Shown here: positions 6,835 to 13,360 of the stretch, piece by piece
Layout: each line of letters begins with the position of its first letter
How positions within the stretch are numbered: the first letter of the stretch is position 1
Source of the DNA: DAOTKC01 sp035449045
GTDB taxonomy: Bacteria; Bacillota; Clostridia; Christensenellales; CAG-917
DNA: 14,399 nt
Assembly: GCA_035449045.1 (NCBI GenBank)
Contig: DAOTKC010000040.1
Coordinates: 1 to 14,399 of the forward strand
Direction: 5' to 3'
Position numbers and translations under genes: made by a program
The notes under the pieces: model-generated
What the model was told of the DNA's origin: nothing
Databases searched by the model: none
The model's input: only the letters and a program-made list of their open reading frames with translations

Positions 6835-8169
6835 TTAAAAATCCTCGAAGGGGCTGCCGCCGTCGTCGGATATATCGGGCTCGCCGCCGCCTTTTTCGGA
6901 AAAGTCCGTAAAGGGGTCAAAGGACGGCGTCACCGAAATTTCGGGCGCATCAAGCCGCCTCGTGGCGGCGACCGCGGGCCCCGATTTCTTTTTTATCACA
7001 AAATAAACGGCCGTCATAATCCCGATTACCGCCGCCAAAACCGCGGCGGTTATGATGATGAGGTTGTTCCGGCCAGTCAACACCGAATAATCGTATTTTT
7101 CGGTTCGGCTTCTTTGCATGACCTCGACAAAGTCCGATTTCTGCAACGCGCTCACCGTTATTTGGACTGCGGCGTTCATCTTGGCTTTGTTTTGGTCGAG
7201 GTTTTTATTGAACCTTTCCAAAGTGTCCGAAGAAGTGCCGACGACGTTGTTTCTTTCCGCCGATTCGCGGCCGTAAAGCGAGTTTTTGAGCTCCCAATTA
7301 TAGCTGAAAAAGTGAGCCGAGTTGATACCGTAATCCAAAAACGTGGAAACGTCGGAATTAAGCCCGACGTGTCCGTAGGGAAGACGGTCGCTCGCAACGC
7401 TGTAAATTTGACGGTTTTTGGGCGGGAGCCTAAGCTCGGCGCCGAGGCTTTGCGCCGTTTTATAGATAAGATCTTGATGAAGCGTATCTACCTCGTCGCA
7501 ATAGAGGTAGAGATAATCGCCGCCCGCCACCATATTGAAATCGACATACAACAGAACATTCTCGGGGTTTTTGAGGTTGTCGGCATAGTTGCGGCTTCCG
7601 AAATAGCCCAGCTGTTCGGCGCCGAAAAAGGCTATAACCAGTTCAAAGGGAAGCGAGACGTCTTTCAGCGCGTAGGAGGCTGCAAGCAGCGTGCCCACGC
7701 CGCTGCCGTTGTCTACGGCGCCTTCGGCGTTAAGCCCCGAGCCGCCTAAAGCGTAGCGGTTGTCGTAATGCGCGCCCAAAATCACGGTTAATTCGGAAGC
7801 CGAAGCCGCGGGCTTTACCGCCACGACGTTGTTGCTGTCGGCGATCTCGCCGTCTAAAGGATTGGTAAACTTAAAGGGTTTTACGCAGTCGGAGGCCTTG
7901 TCGGCGTAGCCCATCTCGGTCAAAATCTCGGCGAGAGTGGTTGCCGCGGCCGCTTCCTCGGCGGTGCCCGGTGTGCGGTCGGCGTGCTCTTCCAAAAAAT
8001 ATGCCATGAAGGCATAGGCGGCGCTGTCGGCAGTGTCAAGGTTGAGCGCGTCAAGAATGAGCTCTTGGGGCGCTTCGTCGGCCAAGGCGATTCCTAACTC
8101 GGGCGCGATGACGGAAAGCAGCAGTATTAGGGAGAGCGCGAGCACGACCAGGACGGTGAACTTTTTCAT
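6835..8169 (-). CDS. Membrane-anchored M28-fold peptidase-like protein, degenerate zinc site
   Basis: 444 residues. Signal peptide at 1-30 (KK, hydrophobic core, ALA-D), an extracellular M28 domain (about 60-340), one transmembrane helix (about 369-392), a KKK stop-transfer and a short acidic, Pro/Gly-rich cytoplasmic tail. M28 motifs are easy to align: GAHYDN (132-137), AEGAVDNGSGVG (148-159), FFGAEQLGYFGSRNY (181-195), YVDFNMV (208-214), NSDVSTFLDYGI (271-282) and GTSSDTLE (311-318). M28 aminopeptidases use His, Asp, Glu, Asp and His as metal ligands plus a base Glu. Here His134, Asp153 and the base Glu185 remain, but the others read Gln186, Asn212 and Gly311. Peptidase activity is therefore unlikely; a binding or scaffold role is inferred. 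I chose ATG 8169 over an upstream in-frame ATG at 8223 because it has GGGAGG at 9 bases and begins the signal peptide. It overlaps the preceding gene by one base. Confidence 0.85.
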   Translation of the reverse strand: MKKFTVLVVLALSLILLLSVIAPELGIALADEAPQELILDALNLDTADSAAYAFMAYFLEEHADRTPGTAEEAAAATTLAEILTEMGYADKASDCVKPFKFTNPLDGEIADSNNVVAVKPAASASELTVILGAHYDNRYALGGSGLNAEGAVDNGSGVGTLLAASYALKDVSLPFELVIAFFGAEQLGYFGSRNYADNLKNPENVLLYVDFNMVAGGDYLYLYCDEVDTLHQDLIYKTAQSLGAELRLPPKNRQIYSVASDRLPYGHVGLNSDVSTFLDYGINSAHFFSYNWELKNSLYGRESAERNNVVGTSSDTLERFNKNLDQNKAKMNAAVQITVSALQKSDFVEVMQRSRTEKYDYSVLTGRNNLIIITAAVLAAVIGIMTAVYFVIKKKSGPAVAATRRLDAPEISVTPSFDPFTDFSEKGGGEPDISDDGGSPFEDF

Positions 8170-8744
8170 TATATAAGTCCTCCCGCCGTGTTCATGAGAA
8201 AATTCGCCAAGTGATAACCCCAAAATACCGCCGACAAAAGAAGATAGAGCGAGGGCGCGCCGGCGGCGGGGATGTGCTCCTTTTTATAGAGCCACAAAAA
8301 GGTGCCGACGTAGACGGCGGCATAGACGGCGATGTTTAGGACCGAGGTCGCAAGCGCGAACAACAAGGGGTTTAAAAAGCTGAACCACAGCACGCCGCCC
8401 GCAATGAGATTGGCGATTGAGGTTGAAAAACAGACGATGGTAATAAAGTCGTTTCTCGAAATGGCGGCTACTTGACTGAGACGCCTGCTGAAAAAGGAAA
8501 AAATGAAAACCGATATAAAATAGCTTATCGCCGCCCATATAAGGCCGGATAAGACATAAGAAAAGCCGATGAGAACGGGGCTGTCCGCCAGCGCGACGTT
8601 AAAGGCTAAGCCCGAGGTGATATAGGGCATCATCCGAAGCGCCATGCCGGTTGCGAAAGCGTTTTTAAACGAATAAGTCAGCCACAGCGCGATGAAAGCT
8701 AACGCGCGCCATCTGCCGCTTATTTTGTCCTCGACAAAAATCAT
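8169..8744 (-). CDS. Polytopic membrane protein of unknown function (about 5 TM, possibly Yip1-like)
   Basis: 191 residues, strongly hydrophobic, without a cleavable signal peptide. I see about five membrane segments: 14-36 (less certain), 56-85, 100-122, 125-152 and 164-187, with the SRRLSQ and YKKEH loops giving positive charge on one side. The number of helices, size and small-residue-rich helices recall Yip1-domain proteins, but I recognise no diagnostic motif, so this is a weak suggestion. It sits 16 bases after holA with AGGAGG just upstream of its ATG. Its TAA shares one base with the ATG of the M28-like gene (TAATG), which suggests translational coupling and perhaps a joint membrane complex. 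Confidence 0.75.
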   Translation of the reverse strand: MIFVEDKISGRWRALAFIALWLTYSFKNAFATGMALRMMPYITSGLAFNVALADSPVLIGFSYVLSGLIWAAISYFISVFIFSFFSRRLSQVAAISRNDFITIVCFSTSIANLIAGGVLWFSFLNPLLFALATSVLNIAVYAAVYVGTFLWLYKKEHIPAAGAPSLYLLLSAVFWGYHLANFLMNTAGGLI

Positions 8745-8760
8745 ATTCCTCCTGCTTTGT

Positions 8761-9774
8761 CTAGACCGTTCGGTCGTATTTTTTGGCGGCGGTCAAAAGC
8801 TTTAAGACGGTGTCGTAAAGGTAGGCGTTCTTGCCCGTCTTTCCCGACTTAAAGCGATATTCCTGCATATTCAGAAATTCGACGGCGCGCTTTAATGCGC
8901 CCGGGCTGTATTTTCTTGCGGCCTCGGCCGCTTTCTGGACGGCAAAAGGCTGAACTTTCAGCTTTGCGGCAAGCTCGGCGGTGTTTCCCGAGGGCTGCGA
9001 GGCGTAGAACATGCGGCGGTATTGCTTGGTGAGCTGGCCGATAATTACCGTTTCGCCGAATCCCGAGGCCATCATGTCGGAGAGAAGCTCGAAAGCTCTC
9101 GTTCCGTTGCCCAACGCCACGGCGTCGGAGAGGTCGTAAATCTTATATTCCAGCTCGGCCGAAACGATTTCAAGAACGTCCTTTTCGGTGATTCTGCCCT
9201 CGCTGTAAGCGAGAAGCTTCTCGGTCTCGGCGGCGATTTTGGCCATATCGAGGCGCGTCATCTCGATTATTTTGGCGACGGCAGGCTCGGTTATCACCGC
9301 GCCGCTCGTGAATACCTTGCGCTTTATCCAGTCCGACGCGTCCTTTCTCGAAGCGCCGCTGCAACTTATCATTTCGGCATAGCGTGAAAATTTTTCCAGC
9401 TTTTTCTTGTCGTCGAAAACGACGAGCACGGTTTCCTGAGAGGGCTTTTCGAGATATTCCGCAAGCGCCGTAGCGCCCTTCTCGCCGAGTTCGTTCTCCC
9501 AGCCTTTCACCACTATGACGCGATAGCTCGAAAAGAGCGGCGGCGTCATGCATTCCGAAATGAGGTCGCTAACTTCGGGCTCGGCGTCATAGAGGACGAC
9601 ATTCATCTGCGAAAAGTCGGCATCGACGAGTTCCTTAAAATAAAAAACGACGCGCGACTTTAAAAATTCGTCGTCGCCGCGCGCTATATAAAACGGCTTT
9701 ACGCTGCGCCGTTTTAGCTGTTCTTTAAGCCCGTTTATATCTATCACGCCGGCCTTTCGGGCGCCCGCGCCCAC
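8761..9774 (-). CDS. holA: DNA polymerase III delta subunit
   Basis: The clamp-loader subunit that opens the sliding clamp and helps load it on primed DNA. The 337 residues match the usual HolA length. The N-terminal domain carries the degenerate P-loop region (KPFYIARGDDEFL, about 26-38), with no functional Walker A as is normal for delta. The middle AAA+-like domain includes the W-I-K-R region (about 146-152) and SAELEYKIYDLSDAVALGN (205-223), typical of delta. The C-terminal helical domain follows. Position next to comEC is the classic Bacillota order. The start is uncertain: GTG at 9774 has no visible SD, while GTG at 9747 has a weak AAAGG at 5 bases and gives the more typical N-terminus VIDINGLKEQLK. 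There is no ATG in frame upstream. It is the first gene after the promoter at 9833-9862. Confidence 0.92.
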   Translation of the reverse strand: MGAGARKAGVIDINGLKEQLKRRSVKPFYIARGDDEFLKSRVVFYFKELVDADFSQMNVVLYDAEPEVSDLISECMTPPLFSSYRVIVVKGWENELGEKGATALAEYLEKPSQETVLVVFDDKKKLEKFSRYAEMISCSGASRKDASDWIKRKVFTSGAVITEPAVAKIIEMTRLDMAKIAAETEKLLAYSEGRITEKDVLEIVSAELEYKIYDLSDAVALGNGTRAFELLSDMMASGFGETVIIGQLTKQYRRMFYASQPSGNTAELAAKLKVQPFAVQKAAEAARKYSPGALKRAVEFLNMQEYRFKSGKTGKNAYLYDTVLKLLTAAKKYDRTV

Positions 9775-9832
9775 GCTTAGGTTTTTTAAAAACCTGTATA
9801 ATTATTAGAAATATGCTTATAAAGTATTATCA

Positions 9833-9862
9833 ATAATAGCACAATCTAACACTTTTAGTAAA
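9833..9862 (-). promoter_or_regulatory. Extended -10 promoter for the holA unit
   Basis: On the minus strand TTTACT (9862-9857) is separated by 18 bases from TATTAT (9838-9833), and the -10 is preceded by TG and one base (TGCTATTAT), the extended -10 form. It lies just after the comEC terminator and about 60 bases before the holA start, with a predicted start near 9826. A palindrome AGGTTTTT / AAAAACCT (9795-9779) sits in the leader next to the GTG. Confidence 0.6.
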
Positions 9863-9888
9863 GCATTTGGGAATATAAAAAACATATT

Positions 9889-9924
9889 AAAAAAATTTGG
9901 GCTTTTTGCCAACCGATAAAAGCC
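9889..9924 (-). terminator. Intrinsic terminator after comEC
   Basis: On the minus strand GGCTTTT (9924-9918) pairs with AAAAGCC (9906-9900) around an 11-base loop; after CAAA come seven T residues (9895-9889). It lies 73 bases past the comEC stop and directly before the holA promoter, so it separates the two transcription units. The stem is moderately AU-rich, so termination may be partial. Confidence 0.6.
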
Positions 9925-9996
9925 AACCGTCTAAGCGGGTTCTTTATCTTTATTGATTAAAAATTCAAGTTTTAAAATTTTCGGCAGGCTAAAAAA

Positions 9997-11532
9997 TCAA
10001 AACGCGACGGACAGAACGAGAGCGGCGCACCAAACCGCGGATAGCGCCGTCATTTTTTGCTTTCTGTTCAAGAACACAAATTCGCTCAAAATGATTAAGC
10101 CCAGCGCGTAGGCTATCCAAATTACGCCCAGCTTGGGAAGCGCGACCGTGGAAAATCGAAATGAGCCCGAGAGAAGAGCGGCGATTTTGATGGGAATTAC
10201 GGCGTAATCAAACGACGCCATCAAAAAGGCAAAATTCGGCACTATCATCACAATCACCGATATTATCAGCAAAAACAGATAGATAAAGGTCATAATCGGT
10301 AAAATGAGCAAATTCATTAAAACGAAAACCGCGCTTGTTCCACCAAAGATTTCGGCGACAAAGGGAATGGTAAAAAGCGCTGAAAAAACGCTTGCCGCGG
10401 CAATCGAAAGAAAGGGATTTTTGAGCGTTTTAAAGCGTCTTGCCGCCGTGCCGTAAAACAATAAAAGACCTAACATTGCGCCGTAAGACAGCAAAAAACC
10501 GACGTCGCAGAGGCTCAAAGGATTGAATAGCAGAATCGGCACCGCCGAAAGTGCCAGCGTTGTTATGTTGTCGGGCTTTCTGCCCGTCGCCTTTGCTAGC
10601 AAAAAGACGATGAACATCAAGGAAGAGCGGATGACGGGCGGCACCAGCCCGCACAAAAGCGAATAGGCTATGAGCAGCGCCGAGGTTATAAAAAACACCG
10701 GCCAAGGCTTGAGCCTCAGTTTTTTCAAAATCCAGTAGGCCGCGGACGCAAGTATGGCGACATGAAGGCCCGACACCGACAAAATGTGAACAAGCCCGCT
10801 CGCCCTTATGTCGTCGTAGAGCGAGGAGGAAATGGCGTGATGCCCGCCGAAGAGAAGGCCGGAGGCTATGCCCGCGGTGTCCTCCTTAGTGTTTTCGTAA
10901 ATTCGCTTGTTGGTGTTGTAAGTTAATGAGTAAATAAAGGGAAGACGCCCCTCGGCGGCTTTTTCAACGTTATCGGCAAAACAAAAATTATAGATGCGCT
11001 TGCCGTAATCGAGTGCGAAGTAAGTGTCGAAATAGCCGAAATCGGGCGTTTTTACGTCGCCCGAGAATCGAACTGTATCGCCGCCGTTGAACCCGCCCGA
11101 AAAGTCCTCCGCGGGAACGATGACGGACATTTTGCCGCTGAGTTTTTCGCCGTTTACATAAATTTTATCGACAATGAAAATTACGTAGTTTTCGCTCTCC
11201 GAAACCGCGCCCGCCGAAATAACCCGCGCTTCTATCTCGGCGTTATTAACGCTTATTTTCCTTAAGTCATAAAGGTCGGCAGCTCCCGACATAACCGTTA
11301 TGCCTATTATTAAAGCGATGGGGAGATATAAAAATCTTAAAACTCTTTTGTTGAAAATGCCGAAAATGACAAGCGCCAAAATAAGACCGAGCGCTATCGA
11401 CAAAGAAATAAACCTCAGCGTCTTGGCTTCGCCGGCGAGTAAAACCGACCAAATCCCCGCCGCTTGGCTAAGCGCGAAAAAACAGGCCGGGCGATAGTTT
11501 ACAACCCTCTTCATATTCGCGTTTTTCATCAT
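9997..11532 (-). CDS. comEC: ComEC/Rec2-type DNA uptake channel, without the C-terminal hydrolase domain
   Basis: The inner-membrane channel that carries single-stranded DNA into the cell during transformation. The 511 residues start with membrane helices (about 17-82), then an extracytoplasmic DUF4131/OB-like part (about 95-185). The Competence domain follows: SGLVHILSVSGLHVAILASA (245-264), GLVPPVIRSSLMF (295-307) and NPLSLCDVGFLLSYGAMLG (337-355) are diagnostic, and helices continue to the C-terminus. B. subtilis ComEC is over 770 residues and ends in a metallo-beta-lactamase-like domain thought to degrade the incoming strand's partner; that domain is absent and no ORF in the 222-base downstream gap could supply it. 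The order comEC-holA is typical. The start is ATG-ATG with GAGGGG 6 bases upstream. No other com gene is in view, so competence is not shown. Confidence 0.9.
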   Translation of the reverse strand: MMKNANMKRVVNYRPACFFALSQAAGIWSVLLAGEAKTLRFISLSIALGLILALVIFGIFNKRVLRFLYLPIALIIGITVMSGAADLYDLRKISVNNAEIEARVISAGAVSESENYVIFIVDKIYVNGEKLSGKMSVIVPAEDFSGGFNGGDTVRFSGDVKTPDFGYFDTYFALDYGKRIYNFCFADNVEKAAEGRLPFIYSLTYNTNKRIYENTKEDTAGIASGLLFGGHHAISSSLYDDIRASGLVHILSVSGLHVAILASAAYWILKKLRLKPWPVFFITSALLIAYSLLCGLVPPVIRSSLMFIVFLLAKATGRKPDNITTLALSAVPILLFNPLSLCDVGFLLSYGAMLGLLLFYGTAARRFKTLKNPFLSIAAASVFSALFTIPFVAEIFGGTSAVFVLMNLLILPIMTFIYLFLLIISVIVMIVPNFAFLMASFDYAVIPIKIAALLSGSFRFSTVALPKLGVIWIAYALGLIILSEFVFLNRKQKMTALSAVWCAALVLSVAF

Positions 11533-11769
11533 CGGTATCCCCTCTCCCTTAAGAGAACTAAGCCGGGTTTAACTGTGAGGATTAATCAAAGAAGCTGTTT
11601 ATTAAAGCAAAAAAATTGCGGTATATTAGGGTAAAATAGCTTAGAATTTTTCTGTTTTTGTTCCGATTAACTTGATATTCTACAAATTGGTTTTCTGTTT
11701 TTCTTAAAGTGGATTGTTATATGTCTTGTTAAAATTATTATGATTCTATTTTCGTTTGCCGAAAAAAAA
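11533..11769 (-). other. AT-rich intergenic region, no gene
   Basis: 237 bases between the DUF1667 gene and comEC. It is very AT-rich with many A- and T-tracts. A run of eight T follows the DUF1667 stop directly, but I find no convincing stem before it. Several -10-like hexamers occur (TAGAAT, TATTTT, TAATAT), none with a good -35 at 16-18 bases, so I cannot place the comEC promoter. The only clear signal is the comEC ribosome site at its lower end. Confidence 0.5.
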
Positions 11770-12129
11770 CTAGCCCGCACGCCTCTTGCCGGAGTCGGTG
11801 GCGATTATATCGGCGCCCGTGCCCAAAACGTTGGCAATCAAAACCTGTCCCTGCTCCACGGGCAGTTTGGCGCGGAATTTCTTAAGCTCCTTGAGCACGG
11901 CAAACACCTTGTCCTTGGCAATCGGGCGGCTCGATTTGACGGGAACGACGGAGCCGTCCTCGACGGCCGCCAGGCTGGTTACCGTGCGTTCGGGCGAAAG
12001 CATTTCGGAAAGCGCGTAGCTTTCTCCCCTTTTGCAGGTGTTGCCGCCGACGACGTATTTTCCGGCCTCGCCGGTGACGGTGAGCGGGCAGCCCGCGGGA
12101 CAGCGTATGCAGATTGTCTTAAATTCCAT
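11770..12129 (-). CDS. DUF1667 domain protein (small four-cysteine partner)
   Basis: 119 residues, soluble. The N-terminus has the DUF1667 pattern C-x2-C-P-x-G-C followed by N-x-C-x-R-G: Cys7, Cys10, Cys14 and Cys32. Four conserved cysteines in this arrangement suggest an Fe-S cluster or zinc; which one is not shown. The middle has PERTVTSLAAVEDGSVVPVKSSRPIAKDKV, a conserved stretch in the family. DUF1667 genes regularly follow GlpA-like and FAD oxidoreductase genes in Bacillota, as here, so it is probably a third subunit passing electrons within that complex. It starts 3 bases after the stop of the previous gene, with GGAG at 7 bases, and ends the operon. Confidence 0.88.
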   Translation of the reverse strand: MEFKTICIRCPAGCPLTVTGEAGKYVVGGNTCKRGESYALSEMLSPERTVTSLAAVEDGSVVPVKSSRPIAKDKVFAVLKELKKFRAKLPVEQGQVLIANVLGTGADIIATDSGKRRAG

Positions 12130-12132
12130 AAT

Positions 12133-13359
12133 CTACTCCAGTTTAAGCTCGATATTTCCTTCGATTTCGCTTTTGTTTATCGTAATGCTTTCCATCTCGC
12201 CGGGCGAAAGCACGAAATAGCGTTTGGTAAATACGGTTTTGCTTCCCGAAGTTACGACCAGCCGTTTGTTTCTCATCGCCTCGCCCACCCTGAAATAAAT
12301 CTTGACGCTCCCTTCGCCGCGATAGACGTATTGAGGCAGCGCGTAACGGACGCCGCCCGAGGCGGTGACGGCGATTTTTTCATCCGTCTTAAGTTTTCCC
12401 GCCGCGTAGTCGGCCGCCGCCGCGCCCGCTATTTCGGCCTCGGCGCTGACGTTGTCGACAAGGTCGTGGACATGAAGCACGTTGCCCGCCGAAAACAGGC
12501 CGGCAACGGACGTGCCGCGGTATTCGTCGACAACGGCGCCCGCCGTAATCGGGCTCATTTGGATGTCGAGGTTGGCGACAAGGTCGTTCTCGGGAATCAG
12601 CCCGACCGAAAGAAGCAGCGTGTCGCACTCAATGAATTTCTCGGTCTCGGGCTTGGGGCGGAGCTTTTCGTCGACCTCGGCATAATAAAGGCCGGTTAGC
12701 CTCGGCTTTCCGACTATTTTGGTTATTGTGTGCGAATAGAGCAAGGGGATTTGAAAATCGTCGAGGCACTGCGCGATGTTGCGCTTAAGTCCGGTGGAAT
12801 AGGGCATGAGCTCGAGCACCAGCTTGACCTCGGCGCCTTCGTAAGTAAGGCGGCGCGCCATAATGAGCCCGATGTCGCCGCTGCCCAAAATGACCGCCTT
12901 TTTGCCGACGAGATAGCCCGAGCCGTTGATGATTTTTTGCGCCATTCCCGCGGTGTAAACGCCGGCCGGCCGGCTGCCTAAAAGGTTGATGGCGCCCGCC
13001 GTTCGCTCTCTGCAACCCATGGCAAGCACGACAGCGGAAGCCTCGATATTGATAAGCCCCTCGGATGGGCAGAGTGCGGTAAGCGTGAGGTCGGGTTCTA
13101 TATCCAGCACCATCGCCTCAAGCAAAACCTTGACGTCGGTTTTTTCGATTTTTTCGATAAATCTCGCGGCGTATTCCGGGCCTGTCAGCTCTTCGCCGAA
13201 ATAATGAAGCCCGAAGCCGTTGTGAATGCATTGGTTGAGTATGCCGCCCAGCCGCTTGTCGCGCTCGAGGAGCACGACCGAGGCGCCCTTCTTTTGAGCG
13301 GCGAGCGCCGCCGCCATGCCGGCAGGCCCGCCTCCTATGACCGCTACGTCGTAACGCAT
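12133..13359 (-). CDS. FAD/NAD-dependent oxidoreductase of the GlpA-DUF1667 cluster
   Basis: 408 residues with two nucleotide-binding Rossmann folds: an N-terminal FAD site VIGGGPAG (7-14) ending in LLERD (30-34), and an internal NAD(P) site VILGSGDIG (156-164). The FAD-contacting segment GLFSAGNVLHVHD lies near residues 294-306. LNQCIHNGFGL (41-51) is typical of the subfamily paired with GlpA-like dehydrogenases. There is no CxxC redox disulfide, so it is not a thioredoxin reductase. About 75 extra C-terminal residues follow the oxidoreductase core. The likely role is to move electrons from the GlpA-like subunit to NAD+ or another acceptor; this is inference from the family and operon. Its ATG is one base after the upstream stop, with AGGAGG inside the upstream gene's last codons. 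Confidence 0.88.
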   Translation of the reverse strand: MRYDVAVIGGGPAGMAAALAAQKKGASVVLLERDKRLGGILNQCIHNGFGLHYFGEELTGPEYAARFIEKIEKTDVKVLLEAMVLDIEPDLTLTALCPSEGLINIEASAVVLAMGCRERTAGAINLLGSRPAGVYTAGMAQKIINGSGYLVGKKAVILGSGDIGLIMARRLTYEGAEVKLVLELMPYSTGLKRNIAQCLDDFQIPLLYSHTITKIVGKPRLTGLYYAEVDEKLRPKPETEKFIECDTLLLSVGLIPENDLVANLDIQMSPITAGAVVDEYRGTSVAGLFSAGNVLHVHDLVDNVSAEAEIAGAAAADYAAGKLKTDEKIAVTASGGVRYALPQYVYRGEGSVKIYFRVGEAMRNKRLVVTSGSKTVFTKRYFVLSPGEMESITINKSEIEGNIELKLE

Positions 13360-13360
13360 A

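Noticed and set aside
6787..7749. 320-codon open frame on the plus strand
   Set aside because: It is antisense to the M28-like gene, which has clear motifs, a signal peptide and a ribosome site. The plus-strand product is Arg/His-rich without recognisable domains.
8170..8223. Upstream start for the M28-like protein (18 extra residues)
   Set aside because: The extension would run inside the preceding gene, has no SD, and would bury the signal peptide. ATG 8169 has a good SD.
11540..11560. TCTC/GAGA hairpin near the comEC ribosome site
   Set aside because: The stem needs G-T pairs with a four-base loop and does not cover the main SD bases.
11760..11800. T8 run right after the DUF1667 stop as a terminator
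   Set aside because: Only 3-4 bp stems can be drawn before it and none ends next to the T-run, so I do not call a terminator.
11740..12699. 319-codon open frame on the plus strand
   Set aside because: It lies antisense to the DUF1667 and FAD oxidoreductase genes, shows no family motif, and its composition follows from their codon use.
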